The notes below the pieces were generated by a model. It was not told the origin of the DNA, searched no databases, and saw nothing but the letters and a program-made list of their open reading frames with translations. Positions 40,991 to 50,017 of a DNA stretch of 64,000 nucleotides are shown here, in pieces (the stretch's first letter is position 1; the number at the start of each line of letters is the position of its first letter). The translations under genes and the position numbers were made by a program. The stretch covers positions 124,001 to 188,000 of the forward strand of contig NZ_BLTE01000007.1 in assembly GCF_013019105.1 (NCBI RefSeq), given 5' to 3'. The DNA comes from Fundidesulfovibrio magnetotacticus. GTDB lineage: Bacteria; Desulfobacterota; Desulfovibrionia; Desulfovibrionales; Desulfovibrionaceae.

Positions 40991-42931
40991 CTAGGGCGTG
41001 CCCCCGACCACCTCCAGCGAGGCCGTCACGCCGTGGAATCGCGCCTGCGTGGCGGGCTCGTACATGGTGAAGGCCGAACGCCCCCCGAACACCAGGACCA
41101 CCTTCACGTCCACCGCGTGCCGCCCCAGGGGCAAGGGCACTTGCCCGCCCAAACGATGCTCGCCCAAATGCCGCGCGCTCCCCAGCACCTGCCACGCCCC
41201 GGAGTCCACCCGGTAGAGCATCTCCATGGAATTGCCCTCCCGCAGCAGGGAGCCCCGCGCCTCCACCGCCAGAGCCGTACCCGGGGCCGCCGCCTCGCTG
41301 TCAAAGCGGAACACGCACTCCCCGGGGATCAGGGCTTGGGACGGAGAGAGATAGAACGTCTTGCCGTTCGGCCCCAGGCCCGCTCCCTCCAGAATCACGC
41401 TCAAACCCCTGAAATCCAGGGCGCGCACCAGCACGTTGTCCGGGTTGGCGGTGACTGATGCGGCGCCATCCCCCGCTCGCAAAACGATCACGGGCTCACG
41501 CCGGTACTTGCGGAAGTAGAGGTCTAGGCTCCCCACGCGGCCCTGGTGCAAAAAAGGAAGGTCCAGGCCGGACTGCTTATGCACAATGCAGCAGTCTGTT
41601 GCCCGCCAGTTCGTTGGTTTGGCGAAATAACACAACAGGGCTTCGGGATCGCGCTCCGTGAGTTCCCCGAGGACGCGCCCGCCCCCGTTGAGCCGCTCCC
41701 CGTACCAGAGGACCGCCGAGGCGTCGGTCTGGTCGTCGAAGGCGGGAACCACGCCCGGAGCCTGGAGACCCGCCAGGAAACCGGCCATGGCCCGGTAGCG
41801 GTCGGCCGGGCCGTAGAGGTCGGCGGGGCTGCGCTCCGGGGAGTAGAAGATGCGGGCATCCATGACCAGGAAGGCCGTCAAGAGCGCGACCGGGACGGCC
41901 GCGGTCACGCGGGCCGCGCCAGCGCGCTCCAGGAAGCGGTGCGCGGCGTAGGCCGCCAGGACCGTGGATGCAGGGAGCAAGAAGGAGAGGTGCGTACAGG
42001 TGAGGTGCGCCGCGTAGCCGCCCAGAATGAGCAGGGCGAACACCCCGCCCGCCAGGCAGGCCGACATGATCGCGGCGCGCCGCCCGCCGCGCAGGGCCAG
42101 CAAAGCCCCCGCCAGGACCAGGCCGCCCTGCGCCATCCAAAGGGCGTCCACGCCCTGGTAGCCCAGGAACAGATAATCCTTGAGCACGGGATAGACCTTG
42201 GCTGCGGAATCCGCGACGCTCGGCTTGTTGGAAATCCAGCGATCCGCCCGGACGAAGCGGGCGTGCAGGAAATAAACGGCTGACGGGGCGATGCAGGCGA
42301 GGCTCCAGAACGCATAGCGCGCAAGGCCCCGCCAGTCCGCGCGCGCGAGCCTGTTCAGGCTCATCAGGGCCAGGGCGGCCAGCTGCGCCCCAAGGAACAG
42401 GATGCCCGTGAAGTGCATCGAGGCGAACAACCCGTTCCAGGCCACGGCCGAGGCCCGGAACACCGGGGACTGCCCCCTGGCCCAGCGCGCCAGGTGCAGG
42501 GTCAGGGCCATGGCCGCCAGGGCTATGAGCCCGTAGGGCCTGGTCTGCCGGGAGACCCAGACATGCAGGGGGTTGAAGGCCAGCATGGCCATGGCCAGAT
42601 GCCCCATGCGTCTGTCCTCTGCCAGGGTCATGCCGAGGCGGTAGGCCAGGGGCAGGCAGAGGAGGCCCGCCAGGGCCGAGGGCAGGCGCAGCCAGACGTC
42701 GCTCGCGCCCAGCTGCAGCTGGAAATGCTTGAAGAGGTAGTAGCCTGGCGGGTGGACCTCGATGTTCCAGCAGAGGTCCAGGATGTAGCCCGGAGACAGG
42801 GAGGCGTTGAGGGTCGAGAGCATCTCATCCACCCACTGGGACTGAGTGCCCAGCCCGGCGAACCTGAGGCCCCCCCCTGCGACCAGGATCAACAGATAAA
42901 CCGCGTCAAACCGAGAGAGCTTCCCGTGCAT
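40991..42931 (-). CDS. Second GT-C membrane glycosyltransferase (GT39/83-like)
   Basis: A 646-aa membrane protein. The first periplasmic loop has LGTQSQWVDEMLSTLNASL with the acidic DE pair of ArnT/PMT-like enzymes, then NIEVHPPGYYLFKHF. The HPPGYY segment is a strong mark of this family. About eleven helices and a C-terminal beta-rich domain of about 190 residues follow. The ATG at 42931 was chosen; the open frame to 43678 overlaps the AraC gene and lacks similarity. Acceptor is unknown. Confidence 0.8.
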   Translation of the reverse strand: MHGKLSRFDAVYLLILVAGGGLRFAGLGTQSQWVDEMLSTLNASLSPGYILDLCWNIEVHPPGYYLFKHFQLQLGASDVWLRLPSALAGLLCLPLAYRLGMTLAEDRRMGHLAMAMLAFNPLHVWVSRQTRPYGLIALAAMALTLHLARWARGQSPVFRASAVAWNGLFASMHFTGILFLGAQLAALALMSLNRLARADWRGLARYAFWSLACIAPSAVYFLHARFVRADRWISNKPSVADSAAKVYPVLKDYLFLGYQGVDALWMAQGGLVLAGALLALRGGRRAAIMSACLAGGVFALLILGGYAAHLTCTHLSFLLPASTVLAAYAAHRFLERAGAARVTAAVPVALLTAFLVMDARIFYSPERSPADLYGPADRYRAMAGFLAGLQAPGVVPAFDDQTDASAVLWYGERLNGGGRVLGELTERDPEALLCYFAKPTNWRATDCCIVHKQSGLDLPFLHQGRVGSLDLYFRKYRREPVIVLRAGDGAASVTANPDNVLVRALDFRGLSVILEGAGLGPNGKTFYLSPSQALIPGECVFRFDSEAAAPGTALAVEARGSLLREGNSMEMLYRVDSGAWQVLGSARHLGEHRLGGQVPLPLGRHAVDVKVVLVFGGRSAFTMYEPATQARFHGVTASLEVVGGTP

Positions 42932-43142
42932 TGTCCCTTCCGGTGATGGCGTAGGGGAGCAAGACAGCAAAGATGCCGGAAAAAGTCCACCCGAAAACCG
43001 ACCCGGGCCTGGTCGCCGTGACGGGCAGGCCCGGGTCGGAGCCAACGCGCCATCCACGCGGGCTGGAAGCTCGCGCCCTGTTCCGGGCGCTACGGGAAGG
43101 CGGTCCTTGACATTCCCCCATCGGACCGGGATAGCCCACGCC

Positions 43143-44048
43143 ATGCCCCCAGGAACGCCCCACTCCGCCCCGGCCCGGCCCGCGGCGCGCCACGCCTTTC
43201 CGGGCGGGGCGCTCTTCGCCTGCGTGGACAGGATCTGGTCCTGGGAGCTGGGCGCGGACGGCCCCTGGCCCCCCGCCCTGGTGCTCCCGGGGAGCGGCGA
43301 CGAGCTGTTCCTCCACCTGGGCGCGCCCTTCCGGGTCGGGCTGGGCGGCGAACCACCCGCCCCCGTGCCGCGCTGCCACATCATGTCCCTGCGCTCCGTG
43401 CCCGCCCGCATCGACCTCGCGGGGAGCGTGGGGTTCGTCTGCGTGCGCTTCCGGGCCGGAGGGCTCGCGCGGTTCCATCGCCTGCCGCCCGCTCTCCTCA
43501 CGGACTCCCTGGCCGACGCCCGCGAGGCGCTGGGCCCCGGCGTGGAAACCCTGGCCGAACGCGTGGCCGAGGCCCGCTCCTTCGCCGAACGCGCCGGACT
43601 GATGGAGGCCTGGCTCCTGGACGCCCTGCACGCTGGAAGGCCCGGACGCCGCGACGTGGAGTGGGCCGTGCGCCGCATGTACTACCACAGCGCGGACGTG
43701 CGCCTGGACGACCTGCTCGCCCGGCTGGGCATCACCGCGCGTCATCTCCAGCGGCTGGTCAAGGAGACCCTGGGCGTCGGCCCCAAGCGGCACATCAGGC
43801 TTTCGCGCTTCCAACGCCTCGCCCGGCCCGCCGCGCTGGGCTTCCGGGGCCTGGACCTGGACGCCGCCCTGGCCGGGGGCTACTTCGACCAGTCCCACTT
43901 CATCAAGGACTTCCGGGAGTTCGCCGGAATGCCCCCGGGGGACTATCTGCGCGGGGGACTCGACATGTCGCATTTCTACTATCCCAGCAGGCCGGACAAC
44001 GTCATGCTCGGGTCATCCGTCATCCACCAGAAAGGAGGTTCGAGATGA
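43143..44048 (+). CDS. AraC-family transcriptional regulator
   Basis: A 301-aa protein. The N-terminal half (residues about 20-150) is a ligand-type beta domain. The C-terminal part has the double helix-turn-helix: VRLDDLLARLGITARHLQRL near residue 195 and GYFDQSHFIKDFREFAGMPP near 248. The stop overlaps the start of the small monooxygenase gene by 4 bp (ATGA), so that gene is a probable co-translated target or partner. Confidence 0.85.
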   Translation: MPPGTPHSAPARPAARHAFPGGALFACVDRIWSWELGADGPWPPALVLPGSGDELFLHLGAPFRVGLGGEPPAPVPRCHIMSLRSVPARIDLAGSVGFVCVRFRAGGLARFHRLPPALLTDSLADAREALGPGVETLAERVAEARSFAERAGLMEAWLLDALHAGRPGRRDVEWAVRRMYYHSADVRLDDLLARLGITARHLQRLVKETLGVGPKRHIRLSRFQRLARPAALGFRGLDLDAALAGGYFDQSHFIKDFREFAGMPPGDYLRGGLDMSHFYYPSRPDNVMLGSSVIHQKGGSR

Positions 44049-44356
44049 TCTTCATGACCGCCGCCTTCACGCCCGCCCAGGACAAGGAACACGAACTGGA
44101 AGCGCTCCTCCGGGGGCTGGTCGGGGAGACCGCCCGGGAGCCCGGCGCCCTGGAATACATGCTCCACCGCACGCGCCAGCAGCCCCCGCGCTTCGTCTTC
44201 TACGAACGCTTCGCCGACCAGGCGGCCCTGGACTCCCACATGGCCGAGCCCTTCTTCCAGAAGGCCAAGGCCCGCTTCGCGGATCTGCTGGCCGGGCCGC
44301 CCGAAGTTGCCTTTTTCGACCTCGTGGCCGGCTTCGCCCGCCCCTTCGAGGGCTGA
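44045..44356 (+). CDS. Antibiotic biosynthesis monooxygenase (ABM)-like protein
   Basis: A 103-aa dimeric ferredoxin-like-fold protein. FMTAAFTPAQDKEHELEALL, REPGALEYMLHRTRQQPPRF and VFYERFADQAALDSHMAEPF match the ABM family, whose members act as small cofactor-free monooxygenases or as stress proteins. Translation is coupled to the AraC regulator by a 4-bp overlap. A ribosome site AAAGGAGG stands 8 bp upstream. Confidence 0.88.
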   Translation: MIFMTAAFTPAQDKEHELEALLRGLVGETAREPGALEYMLHRTRQQPPRFVFYERFADQAALDSHMAEPFFQKAKARFADLLAGPPEVAFFDLVAGFARPFEG

Positions 44357-44534
44357 AGGCCCCCTCCGGGCCGCCCCGCCCCGCTCCCTCGCCGGACCGG
44401 CCGCCCCCACGGGCGGGCCGGTCCCGGCGCTCCTCCCGCCCCGCCCGCGTTCCCCTCATCGAAACGCCTTGCCAACCGGCCGCGCCGGTACTATGGAACC
44501 TTGCTTTCCCATCACTCGCCGCAGGTACCCTTCC

Positions 44535-47500
44535 ATGCCAGAGAAGAATCCCCATATATCGATACCGGCCGAGCGCCTCGTGCCGCGCCTGCTGGGCATC
44601 TCCGAAGCCGAGCTCAAGGGCTGGCCCGAAGACGTGCAGGAAACCGCCGTGGCCCTGGCCAGCGAGCTGTTCCTGGTGCGCTACAACCCCTTCATCGACG
44701 CCTCCGACGCGCGCGAATCCGTGGAGAAGCGCCTGGCGCAGTCCGCCACCATGCTCACGCCGGAGTACTTCAGCCAGCTCACCCGCGCCGTGCGCGCCTT
44801 CTGGGAGGGCTTCGACAAGGACACGGCCTTCCGCGCCGAGCTCAAGGCCAAGGTCTCCGAGTTCCTGGACGACAAGGCCATCCTCGACGGCCCCCACAAC
44901 CTCGTGGAATGCTCCACCGACGCCACCGACCTGCGCATGGAACTGCCCCTGATGGTGCTCGCCCCCGAGCGCACGGAAGACGTGCAGCGCATCGTGCGCC
45001 TGGCGGGCGAGATGGGCTTCAGCCTCATCCCGCGCGGCGGGGCCTCGGGCTGCACGGGCGGCGCGGTGCCCGCCAGGCGGCGCACCGTGGTGCTCTCGCT
45101 CACGCGGCTCAAGCGCATCCTCTCGGCAGACCCCGAAACCATGACCCTCTGCGTGCAGGCGGGCGTCATCACCCTCCAGGCCATCCGCGCCGCCTCCGAG
45201 AAGGGCATGCTCTTCACCGTGGACCCGGCCTCCAAGGCCGCAAGCTCCATCGGCGGCAACATCTCCGAGAACGCGGGCGGCCCCTACGCCTTCGAGTACG
45301 GCACCACCCTGGACAACCTGCTCTCCTACAAGATGGTCATGCCCTCGGGCCAGCTCATCGAAGTGGTGCGCGAGAACCACCCGCGCCACAAGATACTGCC
45401 CCACGAGAAGGCCGTGTTCCACATCCTGAACGAGGCCGGGAAGCGCATCGACGCCGTGGAGCTCGACGGCGGCGAGATCAGGGGACCGGGCCTGGGCAAG
45501 GACGTGTCCAACAAGTACCTGGGCGGCCTGCCCGGCATGCAGAAGGAAGGCGTGGACGGCGTCATCACCGAAGCCTGCTTCATCTGCCACGACAAGCTCA
45601 AATATTCCAAGGTGATCGTCCTGGAGTTCTTCGGGCGCTCCATGCACAACGCCATGCTCGCCATCCAGGCCGTGGTGGCCATGCGCGACCGCATCCGCCA
45701 GGACGGCGACCTGGTGAAGATCTCCGCCCTGGAGGAGTTCAACGCCAAATACGTGCGGGCCATCGAATACCAGAAGAAGTCCAAGCTCTACGAGGGCGAC
45801 CCCATCAGCGTGCTCGTGCTCCAGCTCGACGGCAACGACCTGGAGGCCCTGGACCGCGAAGTGGCCGAAGTGGTCACCATCGCCCAGCGCCACGACGGCG
45901 TGGACGCCTTCGTGGCCCGCGACGACAAAGAGGCCGAACTCTTCTGGGAGGACCGCCACAAGCTCTCGGCCATCGCCAAGCGCACCTCGGGCTTCAAGAT
46001 CAACGAGGACGTGGTGATCCCCATGGAGGTGATCCCCGAATTCTCGGACTTCCTGGAGCAGCTGAACCTCACCTGCCTGGCCCGGGCCTACCGCAAGGCC
46101 CTCCAGGAGGTCACCCGCCTGCCCGGCTTCCCGGACTCCGACGGCTTCGTCTCCATGGAGATGCAGTTCGCGGCCGAGATCCTGCGCGGCGTGCGCACCA
46201 CCGCCGAGCTCAACGACCAGGAGCTGGAGGTCCAGGCCTACTACTTCTTCACCGACCTGAAGACCCGCTACCCCAAGCTCTACGGCGAGATCGAGGCCAT
46301 CCACGCCGACATGCTGGCCAGGCGCGTGGAGGTGGCCAGCCACATGCACGCGGGCGACGGCAACTGCCACGTGAACCTGCCCGTGAACTCCAACGACCCC
46401 GAAATGCTCGCCCAGGCCCACGAGGCCGCAGACAAGGTGTTCGCCAAGGTCATGGAGCTGGGCGGCGCCGTCTCGGGCGAGCACGGCATCGGCATCACCA
46501 AGATCGCCTTCCTGCCCGAGGACAAGATCACGGCCCTCAAGGCCTACAAGGAGCAGGTGGACCCCGGGAACATCTTCAACCCGGGCAAGCTGGTGACCCG
46601 CCAGCTCGACTGCGACCCCTACACCTTCTCCTTCAACCGGCTCATCAAGGACATCCGCAAGACCGCGCTGCCCGACAAGGACAAGCTCATCAAGCTGCTC
46701 ACGGACATCCAGGTCTGCACCCGCTGCGGCAAGTGCAAGCAGGTGTGCCCCATGTACCAGCCGGAGCGCGGCCTCATCTACCATCCGCGCAACAAGAACA
46801 TCAGCCTGGGCTCCATCATCGAGGCCATCTACTATTCCCAGGTGCACCACGGCAGGCCCTCGGCCAAGCTCCTGGAGAGCCTGCGCAAGATGACGGAGCG
46901 CTGCACCACCTGCGGCAAGTGCACCGCCGCCTGCCCCGTGAAGATCAAGACCGCCGGGGCCATGCTGGATATGCGCGCCTTCATTGAAGAAAAAGGCGCG
47001 GGCGGACACCCCGTGAAATCCAAGGTGCTGCACTTCGTGGCCGAGAAGCCCGAGGAGCGCGCTCCGGCCGCCGCCAAGGCCGCCGCCTGGGGCCAGGCCC
47101 TGGGCAACCGCGTGGTGGGCCTGCTGCCCGGGCCGTGGCGCTCGCGCTTCGCCTCGCCCATGCTCCACGGCTCCGGTCCGGTTACGGGCTTCAAGAACCT
47201 GGCCGACGCCCTGGACCTCTCCAAAGGCGGCATCTTCATCCCCGAGCGCCCCAGCGGCGAGGCCGTGTTCTACTTCCCCGGCTGCGGCGCGGCCCTCTTC
47301 TGGCGTCAGATCGGCCTGGCCGCCATCCACCTCATGCTGCGCGCGGGCGTGAGCGTCGTGATCCCCGAGCGCCACATGTGCTGCGGCTACCCGCTGCTCT
47401 CCTCGGGCTTCCAGGACGCCTACCGCAAGAACCGCGCCCGCAACATCGAGACCCTGGGCGAGATCTTCGTCAAGGCCGCCAACGAGGGCGTGAAGCCCCA

Positions 47501-48110
47501 GGCCGTGCTCACGGCCTGCGGCACCTGCCGCGAATCCCTGGACGGCTACGAGACCGAGGTGATCGCCGGCAGCCGCATCCCCCACTACGACGTGGCCCAG
47601 TACCTCATGGAGCGCCTGCCCGCTCGCGACGAGCGCGCCCGGCCCCTGGACGTGCGCCTGGTCTACCACGCGGCCTGCCACGCCGAGTGGGCGGGCGTGC
47701 CCCTGGCCAAGGCCCCGGAGCTCTACCGCCAGGCCCTGGGCGAACTGACCGGCTCGCGCGTGGACCTCTCCCCCGGCTGCTGCGGCGAATCGGGCCTGGG
47801 GGCCATCACCAGCCCGGACCTCTTCAACCGCATCCGCCTGCGCAAGCAGGAGCAGCTTCACAAGGACCTGGGCGACGCCAAGAGCGAGACCCAGCCCATC
47901 CTGGTGGGCTGCCCCTCCTGCAAGATCGGCGTGAAGCGCTGCCTGTTGCGCATGGGCCGCAAGCAGCACGTGCTCCACGTGCTGGAATACCTGGTCCAGG
48001 CCCAGGAAGGCCCCAAATGGCGCAAGGGGTTCCTCAAGGCCCTGGCCAAGGCCCGCCAGGAGGGACGCAAGCGCGTGGTGGCCTACCCGGGAGGCGCGGC
48101 CAGGGGCTAG
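44535..48110 (+). CDS. Fused FAD-linked oxidase, 4Fe-4S and CCG-domain oxidoreductase
   Basis: A 1191-aa redox enzyme. Residues about 130-290 form a PCMH-type FAD domain (GFSLIPRGGASGCTGGAVPA). Residues about 400-700 form the FAD-oxidase C-terminal domain (SHMHAGDGNCHVNLPV, SGEHGIGITK). Two ferredoxin motifs follow: CTRCGKCKQVCP (Cys728 onward) and CTTCGKCTAACP (Cys790 onward). Two CCG domains with Cys-Cys-Gly clusters (near 917-960 and 1082) end the protein. Related systems split these parts over two or three subunits of D-lactate or glycolate dehydrogenase. Lactate is the key electron donor of sulfate reducers, but the substrate here is inferred. Confidence 0.88.
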   Translation: MPEKNPHISIPAERLVPRLLGISEAELKGWPEDVQETAVALASELFLVRYNPFIDASDARESVEKRLAQSATMLTPEYFSQLTRAVRAFWEGFDKDTAFRAELKAKVSEFLDDKAILDGPHNLVECSTDATDLRMELPLMVLAPERTEDVQRIVRLAGEMGFSLIPRGGASGCTGGAVPARRRTVVLSLTRLKRILSADPETMTLCVQAGVITLQAIRAASEKGMLFTVDPASKAASSIGGNISENAGGPYAFEYGTTLDNLLSYKMVMPSGQLIEVVRENHPRHKILPHEKAVFHILNEAGKRIDAVELDGGEIRGPGLGKDVSNKYLGGLPGMQKEGVDGVITEACFICHDKLKYSKVIVLEFFGRSMHNAMLAIQAVVAMRDRIRQDGDLVKISALEEFNAKYVRAIEYQKKSKLYEGDPISVLVLQLDGNDLEALDREVAEVVTIAQRHDGVDAFVARDDKEAELFWEDRHKLSAIAKRTSGFKINEDVVIPMEVIPEFSDFLEQLNLTCLARAYRKALQEVTRLPGFPDSDGFVSMEMQFAAEILRGVRTTAELNDQELEVQAYYFFTDLKTRYPKLYGEIEAIHADMLARRVEVASHMHAGDGNCHVNLPVNSNDPEMLAQAHEAADKVFAKVMELGGAVSGEHGIGITKIAFLPEDKITALKAYKEQVDPGNIFNPGKLVTRQLDCDPYTFSFNRLIKDIRKTALPDKDKLIKLLTDIQVCTRCGKCKQVCPMYQPERGLIYHPRNKNISLGSIIEAIYYSQVHHGRPSAKLLESLRKMTERCTTCGKCTAACPVKIKTAGAMLDMRAFIEEKGAGGHPVKSKVLHFVAEKPEERAPAAAKAAAWGQALGNRVVGLLPGPWRSRFASPMLHGSGPVTGFKNLADALDLSKGGIFIPERPSGEAVFYFPGCGAALFWRQIGLAAIHLMLRAGVSVVIPERHMCCGYPLLSSGFQDAYRKNRARNIETLGEIFVKAANEGVKPQAVLTACGTCRESLDGYETEVIAGSRIPHYDVAQYLMERLPARDERARPLDVRLVYHAACHAEWAGVPLAKAPELYRQALGELTGSRVDLSPGCCGESGLGAITSPDLFNRIRLRKQEQLHKDLGDAKSETQPILVGCPSCKIGVKRCLLRMGRKQHVLHVLEYLVQAQEGPKWRKGFLKALAKARQEGRKRVVAYPGGAARG

Positions 48111-48124
48111 CCCGGCCTGCTGAC

Positions 48125-48583
48125 ATGAAGACCCTCTGCATCGACTACGGCCTCAAGCGCGTGGGCCTGGCCGTCTCCGACCCCGGGGGCGCCATGGCCT
48201 TCGCCCTGGACACCCTGCCCGGGCCGGACCAGGGCGGGCGCGACGCCCTCTTCGCCGCCCTGGCCCGCGTGATCGCGGAGCAATGCGCGGAGGAAATCGT
48301 GGTGGGCTATCCCGAACCGGCCGAAGGGCGCTACAGCCTCTCGGCGCGCCGCGCCGCCAACTTCGCCGCCAGCCTGGCCCGGCGCACCGCCCTGCCCGTG
48401 AAGCTTATGGACGAAACCCTCTCCAGCGAGGAGGCCCTGGAGCGCCTGCGCCAGGCCGGGGTGAAGCCCGGCCGCGTCAAGGAACTGCTGGACAGGCAGG
48501 CCGCCGCGCTGATCCTCGAAACCTATCTGGCCGCCCCCGCCTCCGCCCGCGCCGTGGCGGCCACCTTCGGGAGCACCCCATGA
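48125..48583 (+). CDS. ruvX: Putative Holliday-junction resolvase / pre-16S rRNA nuclease
   Basis: A 152-aa YqgF-family protein. The RNase-H-like fold shows CIDYGLKRVGLAVSD at the N-terminus (catalytic Asp), EEIVVGYPEPAEG near residue 58, and LMDETLSSEEA near 95, with the final Asp in LLDRQAAALILETYL. Family members process 16S rRNA ends and act on junctions. The start lies 14 bp after the oxidoreductase stop, and its own stop overlaps the start of mltG. Confidence 0.88.
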   Translation: MKTLCIDYGLKRVGLAVSDPGGAMAFALDTLPGPDQGGRDALFAALARVIAEQCAEEIVVGYPEPAEGRYSLSARRAANFAASLARRTALPVKLMDETLSSEEALERLRQAGVKPGRVKELLDRQAAALILETYLAAPASARAVAATFGSTP

Positions 48584-49593
48584 TCCGGCGCGTCCTGGCC
48601 GCCTTCGTCCTCCTGGTCCTGGCCGCCTCGGGCTACGTGGCCTGGCGGGCGCACCAGTTCCTCACCGTGCCCCCGGAGACCCCGGGGCGCGAGCTGACCG
48701 TGACCATCGAACCCGGCTCCGGCTTCGAACAGATCGCCGGGCAGCTCTACAAGCAGGGCGTGGTCACGGACCCGCTGGCCTTCAAGCTCCTGGCCCGCTA
48801 CACCGGGCAGGATTCCAAGCTCAAGGCCGGGGAATACCTGCTCTCCACGGGACTCACGCCCCAGAAGGTGCTGGACCTCCTGGCGAGCGGCCAGGCCGTG
48901 CTCTACAAGCTCTCCGTGCCCGAGGGCCTCACCATGGTCCAGATCGCCCGGCTGGCCGAGCAGGCGGGCCTGGGCACGGCGGCCAGCTTCGACAAGGCCG
49001 CGCGCGACAAGGAGCTCCTGGCCCGCTACGGCGTGCCCGCCGACACCGCCGAGGGCTACCTCTTCCCCGAGACCTATCGCTTCACCCGCAAGCCCGGCAA
49101 CGACGCCCGCCAGGTGGTGGAGGCCATGCTCGCCCAGTTCCGCAAGGCCGCGGCCAAAGTCTGGCCCCAGGACCCGCCCCAGGGCAAGGCCCTGCACGAG
49201 GCCGTGATCCTGGCCTCCATCGTGGAAAAGGAGACCGGCCAGGGCAGCGAGCGCGCCCGCATCGCCGGTGTCTTCACCAACCGCCTGAACAGGAAGATGC
49301 TCCTCCAGACCGACCCCACCATCATCTACGGCCTGGGCGAGAAGTTCGACGGCAATCTGAAGCGCGTCCACCTGGACGACCCCAGGAATCCCTACAACAC
49401 CTACCAGCACCCGGGGCTGCCGCCGGGCCCCATCTGCAACCCGGGCCTGGAGGCCCTCAAGGCCGCCGCCAGCCCCGAAACCACGGACTTCCTCTACTTC
49501 GTGGCCAAGAACGACGGCTCCCACCAGTTCTCGAAGACCCTGGACGAGCACAACGCCGCCGTGGCCAGGTACCAGCTGAGAAAAGGCAAGTAG
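48580..49593 (+). CDS. mltG: Endolytic transglycosylase MltG
   Basis: A 337-aa inner-membrane protein with one N-terminal helix (residues 4-24). The YceG/MltG domain includes TVTIEPGSGFEQIAGQLYKQ, a LysM-like EGLTMVQIARLAEQAG, EGYLFPETYRF near residue 165, and the catalytic Glu in LASIVEKETGQGSERARIAG near 215. The end motif LKAAASPETTDFLYFVA is typical. It terminates nascent glycan strands. The ATG overlaps the ruvX stop by 4 bp. Confidence 0.95.
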   Translation: MIRRVLAAFVLLVLAASGYVAWRAHQFLTVPPETPGRELTVTIEPGSGFEQIAGQLYKQGVVTDPLAFKLLARYTGQDSKLKAGEYLLSTGLTPQKVLDLLASGQAVLYKLSVPEGLTMVQIARLAEQAGLGTAASFDKAARDKELLARYGVPADTAEGYLFPETYRFTRKPGNDARQVVEAMLAQFRKAAAKVWPQDPPQGKALHEAVILASIVEKETGQGSERARIAGVFTNRLNRKMLLQTDPTIIYGLGEKFDGNLKRVHLDDPRNPYNTYQHPGLPPGPICNPGLEALKAAASPETTDFLYFVAKNDGSHQFSKTLDEHNAAVARYQLRKGK

Positions 49594-50017
49594 GGCGCAG
49601 CGGCCGGACCGCCGCTCCGCCCTCCCCCGGCACGGGTTCCGGCCCAGGCCCGCCTTAGTGGAGAAGCTGCGTGACGCCTCCTGTGCAGGGGATGCGGCCA
49701 TGCGCCTCACGCGTTCGGCAGGGCCATGCTCGCGAGCGCATGTCCGTCGCATAGCACGGCTCACCTGAGACTGACGGCTCATGGAATATTTACGGCGGGA
49801 TACACGGCCAAGCGTGTGATCCCTTGCGGGCGTCTGCTTCTTCCCACTGGCATCGCGACGTAAATTTCCGTATGGAGAGTCAGGATTCCCCGCAGGGGGC
49901 CCCCGTGCGGAGCGGCCTGGCAGTTCCCGTCAGGCCGGACGGCGGCCGCCGCCCCGGCGCATCGAACAAGAAACCTGGCGGTTTGGCCGACAGGCCGCCC
50001 AGCGCAAGGAGAACCGC
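49594..50017. other. 424-bp gap before zwf
   Basis: No gene is supported. Around 49740-49880 the GC content falls and the 8-mer ACGGCTCA occurs twice 17 bp apart (49756 and 49773), just before GGAATATTTACG. This is a reasonable place for a regulated zwf promoter, but no defined operator is recognised. Confidence 0.5.

Noticed and set aside
44067-47978. A 1303-codon open frame on the minus strand
   Set aside because: It is the antisense of the fused oxidoreductase gene. In high-GC DNA long shadow frames are normal, and its predicted protein is Gly/His/Val-rich low complexity with no motif.
48523-49782. A 419-codon minus-strand frame over mltG
   Set aside because: Antisense shadow; mltG has full family motifs and start signals.
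49640-49900. tRNA or small RNA gene before zwf
   Set aside because: No T-loop consensus (GTTCGA-like with matching stem) or cloverleaf pairing could be traced by eye.
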